A stretch of 64,000 nt of DNA from Chloracidobacterium sp. (GTDB taxonomy: Bacteria; Acidobacteriota; Blastocatellia; Pyrinomonadales; Pyrinomonadaceae): NCBI GenBank assembly GCA_016711345.1, contig JADJTD010000001.1, positions 2,294,001-2,358,000 on the forward strand, read 5' to 3'. The notes beneath the pieces were generated by a model. The model saw only the letters and a program-made list of their open reading frames with translations, was not told the DNA's origin and did not search any database. Every line of letters starts with the position of its first letter. The first letter of the stretch is position 1. Positions 44,070 to 52,971 of this stretch are shown here, piece by piece. Made by a program: the position numbers and the translations under genes.

Positions 44070-45827
44070 TCAAACCCCTGGCATTGCTTTCTTCAGTGGT
44101 TTCAGGATCGCGAACAACACAACCGCCATAACGAGTGCCATGCAGGCGAGGACGATGAAGAACGACGATTGAAGCCAGATGTCCCAGAAGACGCCGATCT
44201 GCGTTAGCTTATTTCCTATCGCAGTTGCAACAAACCAGCCGCCCATTAGCAGGCCGCGTTTACTTATAGGTGCAACCTTTGAAACGAGCGACAAGCCCAT
44301 CGGCGAAAGCATAAGTTCGCCAAGCGTTACAATCATATAGGCGAATATCAGCCAGAATGCCGACACGCGGAACAGGTGTGACGTTTGGAGGATCTTATCT
44401 TTATGAGCATCACCCGCCCCGGGTGCAACTCGGTTTACTTCATATATGAGCCTTGCCTGTCCGCTCTTATATGCTGTCATCTCGGCGGGCGTCAAAGCAG
44501 TTTTTCCTTTCTCCAAATTCTCCTTATTCAAGTCTTCGATTGCCTTGTCGGACATAGCGGACATCTTAACGCCGTTAATGACAGGCTTACAGGTCTTACC
44601 AGCAGGACATTCTTGAACGATTGTTGATTCACCATCGATCGCTTTAGCTTTCATCAGCGTATCGATTGTTGCCTGCGGGATACCTTGACCAACAAGATTC
44701 TTCGCAACGCGTTCGTTGATGCGAAACTCACCGGACGCGATCTGTGCGGGTGTGCGGGTTGATTGCTCACCGATGTAAGCGCCATATCCCAAAACGAGGA
44801 ACGACAGTCCCGTGAGCGTCATTCCGAAAGCCATCTTGGTCGGCGTCGACGGCTCTTTGCCGCGGCGGGACAAGAATCCCCAAAACCATACGAGTGGAAA
44901 TGTCAGGATCAGGATCCAGATAGCGTTGATCGAATTAGAAATCGTTCCCGACACATTCCAGTCAGTATTGTCATCGGCAAAATAGGTGATGGTCGAACCA
45001 TTTTGATGAAACACCATCCAGAAAACGATCACGATCAAAAAGATCACGATCAGCGCCATGATGCGTTTTCCTTCGGAGACCGTATTCATTAAGTCGGTCG
45101 CTTTTTGGGACACGCTTCGTTCACCCTGATCGCTCACCTCATGCGGCGGAGCGTCAACGGCGATTGCGGCCGCATCGGCTTGTTCCGAAGCTGACATCGA
45201 ATGTTTGTTGTCGGCAGATTTAACGTGCTCTTTCCAATACCAGAGCACGAAAACCGACAGCACCATTCCGAAAGCAGCGACCGCGAACGCGGCGTGGAAA
45301 CCGAAGTAAGCCTTGACGACCTCCATAATGATCGGTGCAAGTGCCGCACCGACGTTGATGCCCATGTAGAAAATGTTGTACGCACGGTCTTTGAGCGGGC
45401 TGCCTTCGGGATAAAGGTTGCCGACCATCGTGGAGACGTTCGGCTTAAAGAAACCGTTACCGATAACAAGGAATGTCAGAGCAAGATACACCGCCCAGAT
45501 CGCCGGGATCGACAGCGTTGCATGTCCGGCCATGAAAAAGAAACCGCCGATCATCACCGCTTTGCGATAGCCGGTAAACCTGTCAGCAATAAATCCGCCG
45601 ACCAGCGGGCTGAGGTAAACGAACATCAGATATGTCGAATACAGCCACGTCGCCTCAGCCGCCGTCCAGCCAAAACCCTCTTTCGGGTCACGCAAATACA
45701 GCGTGAAAAGTGCGAGCATCGAGTAGAACGAAAATCGTTCCCACATCTCGGTTGCGAAAAGTACGGCAAGGCCCTTTGGGTGTTTGTCGGCAACACCACC
45801 GGTCATCGTTTGTGCGTTTGCGCTCAT
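44070..45827 (-). CDS. POT-family (PTR2) proton-dependent peptide transporter
   Basis: The 585-residue membrane protein has about 12-14 helices. The POT signature ExxERFxYY reads EMWERFSFYS (27-36), with the second signature GNGFFKPNVSTMVGNLY and then FYMGINVG. It imports di- and tripeptides with protons across the inner membrane. An insert of about 110 residues (from GEQSTRTPAQIASGEF to DAHKDKIL) containing PAGKTC between late helices is larger than in typical bacterial members. It is divergent from a small membrane protein gene. Confidence 0.9.
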   Translation of the reverse strand: MSANAQTMTGGVADKHPKGLAVLFATEMWERFSFYSMLALFTLYLRDPKEGFGWTAAEATWLYSTYLMFVYLSPLVGGFIADRFTGYRKAVMIGGFFFMAGHATLSIPAIWAVYLALTFLVIGNGFFKPNVSTMVGNLYPEGSPLKDRAYNIFYMGINVGAALAPIIMEVVKAYFGFHAAFAVAAFGMVLSVFVLWYWKEHVKSADNKHSMSASEQADAAAIAVDAPPHEVSDQGERSVSQKATDLMNTVSEGKRIMALIVIFLIVIVFWMVFHQNGSTITYFADDNTDWNVSGTISNSINAIWILILTFPLVWFWGFLSRRGKEPSTPTKMAFGMTLTGLSFLVLGYGAYIGEQSTRTPAQIASGEFRINERVAKNLVGQGIPQATIDTLMKAKAIDGESTIVQECPAGKTCKPVINGVKMSAMSDKAIEDLNKENLEKGKTALTPAEMTAYKSGQARLIYEVNRVAPGAGDAHKDKILQTSHLFRVSAFWLIFAYMIVTLGELMLSPMGLSLVSKVAPISKRGLLMGGWFVATAIGNKLTQIGVFWDIWLQSSFFIVLACMALVMAVVLFAILKPLKKAMPGV

Positions 45828-45884
45828 CGGTATATTTCCCCTATCGGTTGTTTGAATTTCAGGAAGAGTTAGGCAAAATATAGC

Positions 45885-45901
45885 AGATAAATCGTTTATC
45901 T
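45885..45901. promoter_or_regulatory. Perfect palindrome in a divergent promoter region
   Basis: AGATAAA-TCG-TTTATCT lies between the divergent POT transporter and small membrane protein genes, in AT-rich DNA. It could be an operator; no regulator gene is next to it. Confidence 0.35.
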
Positions 45902-45979
45902 AAAAGGGAAATTACGCAAAATCAATGCAGAAAGCTGTTGGCAAGACAGCCTGTGCGCTGCAACTATACGGAGCAAAAT

Positions 45980-46312
45980 ATGATCCTGGTAATTTTGGCG
46001 ATATGGTTCGGGTACAAAAAGGCACGCGACTCCGGGAGAAATCCGTGGCTTTGGGCGGCTATCTCAGGCGGAATATTTATCGGCACACAGTTACTGGTAG
46101 GTCTGGGGTTCGGCGTGCTGATCGTGATCGGACAGGAATTGTGGGGTTGGGATGACCGTGCTTTTGACAATTATTCGCTGCTCGCCAACATTCCCGCGAT
46201 CATATTGAGTATCGTCGCTCTTTGGCTGGTATTTCGATTTCTCGACCGGATTCCTGAGGATCCACCGCAGTCACAGCCGCCGCCTCCACCGACTTTTGAC
46301 GGACAAGAGTAA
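45980..46312 (+). CDS. Small membrane protein of unknown function
   Basis: ATG 45980 (MILVILAIWFGYKKARDSGR) is preferred over 45938, whose extra 14 residues are not membrane-like. The 110-residue protein has three helices (MILVILAIWFGY, WLWAAISGGIFIGTQLLVGL, NIPAIILSIVALWLVFRFL) and a Pro-rich tail. No family is recognised. It is followed by a tRNA gene. Confidence 0.65.
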   Translation: MILVILAIWFGYKKARDSGRNPWLWAAISGGIFIGTQLLVGLGFGVLIVIGQELWGWDDRAFDNYSLLANIPAIILSIVALWLVFRFLDRIPEDPPQSQPPPPPTFDGQE

Positions 46313-46357
46313 TTCAATTTGCGGGAAAATCGAGATTGCCTTAAACTTTTATTGGTT

Positions 46358-46432
46358 GCCCTTGTAGCTCAATGGTAGAGCACGCGGCTCATAATCGCTT
46401 GGCTGTAGGTTCGAATCCTTCCGAGGGCACCA
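46358..46432 (+). tRNA. tRNA with CAT anticodon (Met elongator or Ile2), CCA encoded
   Basis: The acceptor arms GCCCTTG and CGAGGGC pair over seven positions (with one T-G), the D arm is GCTC-AATGGTA-GAGC, the anticodon loop is CTCATAA with CAT at 46390-46392, and the T loop is TTCGAAT. CCA is encoded at 46430-46432. The anticodon arm CGCGGCTCATAATCGC resembles lysidine-type Ile2 tRNAs as well as Met tRNAs, so the charge is open. A C-T pair at 27-43 and a T-T pair at 50-64 are mismatched. Confidence 0.92.
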
Positions 46433-46447
46433 TTCTTTTCTTTTCTG

Positions 46448-47050
46448 ATGCAGTTTCGCAGTTCAAATAGCAGAAACACTGTGGGTCGTTCTACGGACTC
46501 GCGCTTTAGCGCGAAGATGTGGGCTGTTGTCCTTATTTGGGGCATAGCTCTCGTTACAAATTCGTTTCATACGGCGTTTGCCAACATTACTCCTGATGCG
46601 GGTACAGTTTACTGTCCGCTGCAAAAGCGCTTGGTTCCAAAGATTGAACCTAAAGCACCTGCTGCGCTTATCACCACCGAGTATTGTGCTTCGCCGAGAG
46701 AAACGGAAGAATTTACGACGAAGTTAGTTCAGAATGTAGGCGTCAGATCGGTCTCGAATCAGGACGACGTCGATTCGCTGTTTTTTGCTTACAAGGCAAA
46801 CGGTGTGCGAGCCTTTCGAGGCCTTTCCGGAACTCCTGATGATCCAAAGGCTCCTTTTGTAAGTGATCAATCAAAAAATGCGGTAACGTCTTCATCATTC
46901 CAAGTTACGCCAAGCGCTCTTGCCACAGAGTATTTAGCAACCATCCCGTCTGTTTCATCTGTTCACGCTCACACATATTTTGATGTCGGTGCTCACTCTT
47001 CGATAGAACAGTACATTTCAGATCCTCAACGCGGCCCTCCGGCCAATTAG
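46448..47050 (+). CDS. Membrane-anchored or secreted protein of unknown function
   Basis: The 200-residue protein has an N-terminal hydrophobic segment (MWAVVLIWGIALVTNSFHTA). The outer part contains AGTVYCPLQKRLVPKIEP and TTEYCASPRETEEF, a pair of Cys that may form a disulfide. No family is recognised. It starts 16 bases after the tRNA and may use ATG 46517 instead. It precedes the first TonB receptor and may belong to the copper locus, but this is only by position. Confidence 0.6.
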   Translation: MQFRSSNSRNTVGRSTDSRFSAKMWAVVLIWGIALVTNSFHTAFANITPDAGTVYCPLQKRLVPKIEPKAPAALITTEYCASPRETEEFTTKLVQNVGVRSVSNQDDVDSLFFAYKANGVRAFRGLSGTPDDPKAPFVSDQSKNAVTSSSFQVTPSALATEYLATIPSVSSVHAHTYFDVGAHSSIEQYISDPQRGPPAN

Positions 47051-47137
47051 CAGCACATTTCTATCTTTTGGAGCCGTAGTTGCACAGGCAAAATTGCCTG
47101 CTCATACGGCGTGTTTCTAATTTTAGTTGGAGAGATC

Positions 47138-49417
47138 ATGAAAAAATTATTCTTTACTAGTGCAATATTGATGGCCTTAATGGCGGGGTCAGTCTTCGCG
47201 CAAAATCAAAGAGCGCGAATTTCAGGTACCGTAACAGATTCAAACGGATCAGTGGTAAGCGGTGCGAAAGTCACATTGTTTGAGGTGTCACTTGGTAAAC
47301 GAAGTGCAGTCGTTACTGACACTTCTGGCGGTTTTGTTTTCAAGGATTTGCTTGACGGTGAATATCGAATAACCGTTTCCTATCCCAATTTTGCGGACGC
47401 TGCGAAGACTATCAAAGTCTCCGGCGGCGATGCTTCCGTTCAGATACAGCTTGCCGTCAGTGGGGTTGCTGCGATTGTCAATGTTGATGCGGAAACTGCT
47501 CGAGTAGAACTCGAGCGTGTTCCCGGCGGGACCGATCTTGTCGCGCGCCGCCAGATACAGCAGACTGCGGGCAATAATATGAAGGACGTGCTCAATTTTA
47601 CACCGGGCGTGCTTGCCCAGCCGCGATTTGGTTCTGACGAAATGCAGATATCGGTTCGAGGTTCGGGCCTGAGAAACAATTATCATTTGCGCGGTGTCAA
47701 TATTCTGGTCAATGGCATGCCCTATGGCGATGCGGACGGGTTTTCTGATTTTGAATCGCTGGAGTTCCTGACCGCAAATCGCGTTGAAGTCTGGAAAGGG
47801 GCGAACGCTTTGCGCTATGGCGGAAATACTGCGGGTGGTGCAATAAATCTTGTGACTGAAACCAGTGAGACAGCCTTTCCGCTTGAATTGCGTATTCAGG
47901 GCGGTTCGTTCGGTTCGTTCAAGGGATATCTTTCGACGGGCGGTGAGCGTGGGCGATTTGGATATTTTGTTGGGGTCTCAGATTCGGAACTTGATGGGTA
48001 CCGTGAACACAGCGCTCAAGGCAGACGCAGGTTGTTTGGCAATTTTACTTTCAAATATAACGAGACTACCGATTTTTTTGCCGACGTAATGTTTGCCAAT
48101 TTTGCCGAAATTTATCCGGGTTCATTGACATACGCAGAATTCCAATCTGATCCGCAACAAGCCAATCCCGAAAATGTTTCCGCTAACTGGGGCAGATTTG
48201 CCAACTATTATCGCGGCGCGGTTGGAATGAAAAAACGGTATGGAAGGCGTCATGAATTTTCGTTCAAAGTGTCGGCTCAATACCGTGATCTGATCCATCC
48301 GATCTTTAATTTCTTGGATCAAGATACGCGTACATACGGCGGGGAATTTCGTTACGCCTATACAGGTTTAAAGAATCGGTTTGTTATTGGATTTGCTCCG
48401 CAATCCACGTGGACCGCCGGACGACGTTTTGATAATAATTTTGGCGTACAGGGAGAGCAGGCAGCACATTTCGATTCACTTGCGACCAATTACGGCATTT
48501 ATTTTGAAAATCAATACGACATCACGTCAAATTTCACACTCGTTACAGGAGGACGCGTCGACTTTTCAAAGCGAAGATTAACTGACCTCTTCTTGTCCGA
48601 CGGCAACCAATCCGATAAACGAACCTATAATTCCTTTACCCCAAAGGTCGGATTTGTTTTTCGAGCGAAGGAAAACGCGCAAATTTTTGCCAATGTGAGC
48701 CGTTCGTATGAACCGCCGCTACTGCTTGAACTGACAAGCTTTGGTTTTGTTTCGGGTTTTCTGCCTTTAGAGGCTCAAGACACATGGCAAGTGGAGGTCG
48801 GTACACGCGGCAGCATTTTGAGTAAGCGACTCAATTACGAAGTTGCCTTCTACAACTCGGCGATCTCAAATGAGGTTCTGAATCAAAATTTGCAGCCGTT
48901 TCCAAATGCACCGTTCACAATCCCGAGCTTTCGCAGCGTTCCGAAAACGCGGCATTCGGGATTTGAACTTTCGACAGATGCGGTTTTGGCGAACGACCTC
49001 TTTACTGAAAACGCGAGATTAAGCTGGCGCACGGCTTACACTTTCGCAAACTTCAAATTTACCGAGGATGCGGCTTTTACCGATAATTTTATTCCGGGCC
49101 AACCAAAACATTTGGTCAGGAGTGAGCTGCGTTATATTCATCCAAAAGGCTTCTGGATCGCACCCGGCATAGACTGGTCACCTGCGTCGTACTTTGTGAA
49201 CAGCAGCAATACGGCTAAGAACGATTCCTACGCTGATCTCAATCTGCGTGTCGGATTTGACCGGAAGAGTTTTGGGGTCTTTCTCGATGCCAACAATCTC
49301 TTCGACCGCAATTACGCGGGTTCTGTGCAAGTAGATGATGGTGCAGGAAGATACTACGAGCCTTCTAACGGACGCGGTGCCACAGTCGGGTTTGTGTACC
49401 GATTAGGCAGAAGATAG
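47138..49417 (+). CDS. TonB-dependent receptor 1
   Basis: ATG 47138 has a TTGGAGAG ribosome site and a signal peptide. The 759 residues carry a carboxypeptidase-regulatory-like N-terminal domain (ISGTVTDSNGSVVSGAKVTL), a plug (about 125-235: ISVRGSGLRNNYHLRGVNIL, VEVWKGANALRYGGNTAGGA), and a 22-strand barrel ending in FVYRLGRR with terminal aromatic motif. Such receptors import metal complexes or other scarce ligands using TonB energy. The plug resembles the YncD/PqqU and ferric-complex type. It begins the copper locus; the ligand is inferred from the neighbours. Confidence 0.9.
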   Translation: MKKLFFTSAILMALMAGSVFAQNQRARISGTVTDSNGSVVSGAKVTLFEVSLGKRSAVVTDTSGGFVFKDLLDGEYRITVSYPNFADAAKTIKVSGGDASVQIQLAVSGVAAIVNVDAETARVELERVPGGTDLVARRQIQQTAGNNMKDVLNFTPGVLAQPRFGSDEMQISVRGSGLRNNYHLRGVNILVNGMPYGDADGFSDFESLEFLTANRVEVWKGANALRYGGNTAGGAINLVTETSETAFPLELRIQGGSFGSFKGYLSTGGERGRFGYFVGVSDSELDGYREHSAQGRRRLFGNFTFKYNETTDFFADVMFANFAEIYPGSLTYAEFQSDPQQANPENVSANWGRFANYYRGAVGMKKRYGRRHEFSFKVSAQYRDLIHPIFNFLDQDTRTYGGEFRYAYTGLKNRFVIGFAPQSTWTAGRRFDNNFGVQGEQAAHFDSLATNYGIYFENQYDITSNFTLVTGGRVDFSKRRLTDLFLSDGNQSDKRTYNSFTPKVGFVFRAKENAQIFANVSRSYEPPLLLELTSFGFVSGFLPLEAQDTWQVEVGTRGSILSKRLNYEVAFYNSAISNEVLNQNLQPFPNAPFTIPSFRSVPKTRHSGFELSTDAVLANDLFTENARLSWRTAYTFANFKFTEDAAFTDNFIPGQPKHLVRSELRYIHPKGFWIAPGIDWSPASYFVNSSNTAKNDSYADLNLRVGFDRKSFGVFLDANNLFDRNYAGSVQVDDGAGRYYEPSNGRGATVGFVYRLGRR

Positions 49418-49665
49418 GAGAGGCAGATGAGAATGTTTAGCTCCGGATTGATTATCCGGATTCGACCAACTCACGAAAACTCCGTGCGGTATCTAATGCC
49501 AACCCAATCATACCGGCATAACCGTAAAACCAATTGCACAGTCCCGCCAACTGCTGCACGGAGTTCCCGTTGGGGTCAAATCGAATTGAACCTGATAGAA
49601 CAATGCGGCGGAACGTTTGTTGCGAGGCGACTATCGTAATTTCTTGAAAAATAGGAAATAATGAG

Positions 49666-52065
49666 ATGAAAATAAAAATATATACAGTACTTATATGTCT
49701 TTTGTTCGCTGCTACGGCATTCGGACAAAGTTCAAATTCGACGATCGTGGGAAAAGTTGCGGACCAGAACGGTGCAGCAGTTTCGGGAGCGATCGTCCAG
49801 GTTAAAGGTGCGTCGGCTGCGACGAAAACAGTCACGACTGACTCAAACGGCGACTTTTCCTTCTCGAACTTGCCAACTCAAAACTATCGCCTGACTGTTC
49901 AAAAAAACGGCTTCACAACTTACTCACTAGATGTTTCGAGCGGATCGTCGAGTTTGTCGATCTCGCTCACTGTGTCAGGGCCGGGAGCGATGGTCGAGGT
50001 TGCGGCTGAAACCTATACGGTTGACGAAGGCACAACCGCTACGAAAATTAATGCTCCGCTGAGAGATATTCCGCAATCAATACAAATAGTCAATCAGAAT
50101 CTCCTGCGCGACCGCGCGACTTTTAGCTTTTCTGAAGGTATAACGCAGAATGTCTCAGGAGTGACGCGGCACACAACCGACCTAACTGGCTCCGGTTCGG
50201 GAGATTTCGTGCGTCTGCGCGGTTTTTCGGCAAGCTATAACAATTCGTATTTACGAAACGGTCTGAAGTTTCCGAACTACGGTGCTAACGAAACGGCGGA
50301 TGTTGAGACGATCGAAGTATTGAAAGGTACGGCGAGCGTTCTGTATGGACGTGCCGAACCGGGCGGCGTCGTAAACCTGGTTACGAAACAGCCGACAAGC
50401 GAGAATTATTTTTCCGCAGACTTTTCGGCCGGACAGTTCAATTTTTATCGGCCGCATATCGATGCCGGCGGCAAACTGTTCTCGGACAAACTGCTTTACC
50501 GCTTTAACGGCGCCTATCAATACGATGGTAACTTCCGCGAGGATGCGGATGGCAACCGCGTGTTTCTCTCTCCGGTCTTGCTTTGGAAGCCGACCCAGAA
50601 ACTCCAAATTTCTTTCGACGCACAGTATTTGCGAGAGGTCCGCGGTATGGACGTCGGGCAGTTGCTAGTCAACGGACTCGTTCCGGATGTTCCGGTCGAG
50701 CGCAGTTACGGCGAGCCATTCAACCGATCATTTCAGCAAAATCGAAATGGCGGAATCCGAGCAAAGTATGACTTCAATGCAAATTGGTCAATTCAAAGCG
50801 CTTATCGAACCCAGTTTTTTGATTACGCCTTGTTCGGAGTGTTTCCAGCCTTGTACTTCGCGCCTCCCGTTGCCGCAGATGGCCGAACGGTCAATCGCGA
50901 TCTTGCCTCTCTCGATTTTACGGAGCGTTGGCATTATTCGGATACGTACGTCACCGGAAGGTTCTCGACCGGACGCATAAAGCACACGATCGTCGGAGGC
51001 TTTGAATACGGCTATACGGATGGCGTTTACAATCACGATTTCTACCTAGCAGGTTTGTTCGGCCCTGATTTTCCGACGACTGATATTTTCACGCCGACTG
51101 CACCGCTCAGCTACGAATTTGCCCAAAACTATATTCGCACAGCTCCGGGAGCCAATTTCCCGTACGTCTTCGGAAATCGACTCAAGACTGTGGGTGGATA
51201 CATTCAGGACTTGATCGAGTTCACGCCGAAATTCAAGGTGCTGATCGGCGGCAGATACGATAGTTTTAGTCAGCGTTTTTACGAAGAACCGAACCCTATT
51301 CTGCGTTCGACCGATAAACGGTTCAGCCCTCGCGTTGGTTTCGTCTATCAACCAGTCGAATATCTTTCATTTTACGCTTCTTATGGAAGTTCGTTCACCC
51401 CGCAGTTTCCAAGTCAACGGACCTTCGACAATCGTCTGTTCGATCCATCGATCGGTGAACAGTTTGAGGCCGGCGTAAAGGTAAACGGTTTTCGCGGAAA
51501 ACTAAGTGGGTCGCTCGCTTTGTACAACCTGACCTTTACTGATCTGGTTGTTTCCGATCCCGCAAATCCCGGTTCTTCGATCCAAACAGGCGAACAGCGA
51601 AGCCGCGGCATCGAACTTGATGTTTCAGCAAATCCTGTACGAGGACTAAATCTGACCGGCAATTTTGCACTTATCGACGCGAGCGTTACTAAGGATACAA
51701 ATGCACTTTTGATCGGTCGCTTTCTTCCAAATACGGCACGTCGTAACGGCAATATTTGGGCGACGTATCGTTTTGTCGAGGCGAACAATTTCCTGCGTAA
51801 TTTCGGGATCGGTGCCGGCGTCCAAGCCGTCAGCGAGCGTTTCACGAGCCTCGCAAACTTCGGACGCATTCCGGGATATGGCCGCGTTGACGCAACAGCT
51901 TTTTATGATCTCAGCGCTAATGAAAAAACGCGGGTACGCATGGCGGTCAATTTCCACAATCTGACCAACAAACGCTACTACGAATCATCGTTCGGATTTA
52001 ACGACACAATCTATCCGGGCTCGCCATTCAAAGCGTTGTTTTCATTGAAGATCACGCGAAGATAA
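49666..52065 (+). CDS. TonB-dependent siderophore-type receptor 2
   Basis: The 799-residue protein has a signal peptide, a carboxypeptidase-regulatory-like domain (IVGKVADQNGAAVSGAIVQV), and a siderophore-receptor plug (DIPQSIQIVNQNLLRDRATF, then VRLRGFSASYNNSYLRNGLK, VETIEVLKGTASVLYGRAEP and GGVVNLVTKQP) like FhuA/FpvA. The barrel ends in FKALFSLKITRR. It is 248 bases after receptor 1. Two different receptors in series suggest two complexes or two forms of the same metallophore; the MbnP/MbnH pair downstream suggests copper. Confidence 0.92.
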   Translation: MKIKIYTVLICLLFAATAFGQSSNSTIVGKVADQNGAAVSGAIVQVKGASAATKTVTTDSNGDFSFSNLPTQNYRLTVQKNGFTTYSLDVSSGSSSLSISLTVSGPGAMVEVAAETYTVDEGTTATKINAPLRDIPQSIQIVNQNLLRDRATFSFSEGITQNVSGVTRHTTDLTGSGSGDFVRLRGFSASYNNSYLRNGLKFPNYGANETADVETIEVLKGTASVLYGRAEPGGVVNLVTKQPTSENYFSADFSAGQFNFYRPHIDAGGKLFSDKLLYRFNGAYQYDGNFREDADGNRVFLSPVLLWKPTQKLQISFDAQYLREVRGMDVGQLLVNGLVPDVPVERSYGEPFNRSFQQNRNGGIRAKYDFNANWSIQSAYRTQFFDYALFGVFPALYFAPPVAADGRTVNRDLASLDFTERWHYSDTYVTGRFSTGRIKHTIVGGFEYGYTDGVYNHDFYLAGLFGPDFPTTDIFTPTAPLSYEFAQNYIRTAPGANFPYVFGNRLKTVGGYIQDLIEFTPKFKVLIGGRYDSFSQRFYEEPNPILRSTDKRFSPRVGFVYQPVEYLSFYASYGSSFTPQFPSQRTFDNRLFDPSIGEQFEAGVKVNGFRGKLSGSLALYNLTFTDLVVSDPANPGSSIQTGEQRSRGIELDVSANPVRGLNLTGNFALIDASVTKDTNALLIGRFLPNTARRNGNIWATYRFVEANNFLRNFGIGAGVQAVSERFTSLANFGRIPGYGRVDATAFYDLSANEKTRVRMAVNFHNLTNKRYYESSFGFNDTIYPGSPFKALFSLKITRR

Positions 52066-52127
52066 CTCAAAGGGCGAGGGGCGATCAACTGCGTCTCGCC
52101 CGCTTTTGCAAAATAGGAGAATTTGAA

Positions 52128-52961
52128 ATGAATAGAAGAGAATTTGGAAAACTAACGGCTGCGGCGGCGATAGCTTCGCTGATCGGCTTTGAGAAAGCAG
52201 GAGGCCAGACCACTGATAAGGATATGGAAAAGCTTCATCAGGAGTATATGGGGAAATATGCCGATCTAATGGGCGGCGACAAAGTGACGATCGGCCTCGT
52301 CGCATATCCGGGAATGTTTCTGCAGGATCTTGTCGGCCCGTTGACCGTCTTTGAAGCGTTGATGAATCGCGATATTCACATCATCTGGAAAGAGAAAATT
52401 CCGGTCTCGACCGGCAGCCTGATCAAGATCACGCCGACGACGACATTCGCCGAAACGCCAAAGAATCTCGACGTGCTTTTTCTTCCCGGCGGCGTTCCCG
52501 GAACGACCGATCTGATGAAGGACAAGGAAACTCTCGACTTTATCAACGAAAAGGCTAAGACCGCCAAGTACATCACGAGCGTATGCACCGGATCGCTTAT
52601 CCTCGGTGCGGCAGGGCTTTTGAAAGGCTACAAGGCTACTTCGCACTGGGCGACGCTAGATGTCCTGAAGGAATTTGGAGCGATCCCGACCGAAGCAAGG
52701 ATCGTCGAAGACCGCAAGATCATCACAGGCGGCGGCGTGACGGCCGGAATTGATTTCGGACTATCGATCGCGGCAAAGCTCCGCAACCGGACGTATGCCG
52801 AGGCGATACAGTTATATCTCGAATACAATCCGCAGCCACCGTTCAATGCAGGATCGCCGAGAACGGCAAGCAAAGAAGTGAACACGTTCATCGGCGGAAT
52901 GCTTGGCCCGATGGCAGATCAGGCTCGAAAGATCGCGAAGGAGATCACTAGCACGAAATAG
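52128..52961 (+). CDS. Tat-exported DJ-1/PfpI protein resembling isonitrile hydratase
   Basis: The 277 residues begin with a Tat-type signal (MNRREFGKLTAAAAIASLIG). The DJ-1/PfpI domain (about 50-240) has the nucleophile elbow SVCTGSLILGAAGLLKGYKA followed by TSHWATLDVLKEFGA and GGGVTAGIDFGL, the pattern of InhA-type isonitrile hydratases, which turn isonitriles into N-formamides. A ribosome site (AATAGGAGAA) is present. Isonitriles are copper ligands in some chalkophores, so opening such a ligand after uptake is a tempting inference but unproven. It could equally be a general glutamine-amidotransferase-like hydrolase. Confidence 0.8.
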   Translation: MNRREFGKLTAAAAIASLIGFEKAGGQTTDKDMEKLHQEYMGKYADLMGGDKVTIGLVAYPGMFLQDLVGPLTVFEALMNRDIHIIWKEKIPVSTGSLIKITPTTTFAETPKNLDVLFLPGGVPGTTDLMKDKETLDFINEKAKTAKYITSVCTGSLILGAAGLLKGYKATSHWATLDVLKEFGAIPTEARIVEDRKIITGGGVTAGIDFGLSIAAKLRNRTYAEAIQLYLEYNPQPPFNAGSPRTASKEVNTFIGGMLGPMADQARKIAKEITSTK

Positions 52962-52971
52962 GAGTTTAACC

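Noticed and set aside
47086..47101. CAGGCAAAATTGCCTG hairpin as a metal riboswitch
   Set aside because: Only a simple short hairpin; no conserved riboswitch elements around it.
49418..49665. Possible small gene or riboswitch between the two TonB receptors
   Set aside because: The frame at 49427-49639 has no family match and I see no cobalamin or other known riboswitch core; left unannotated.
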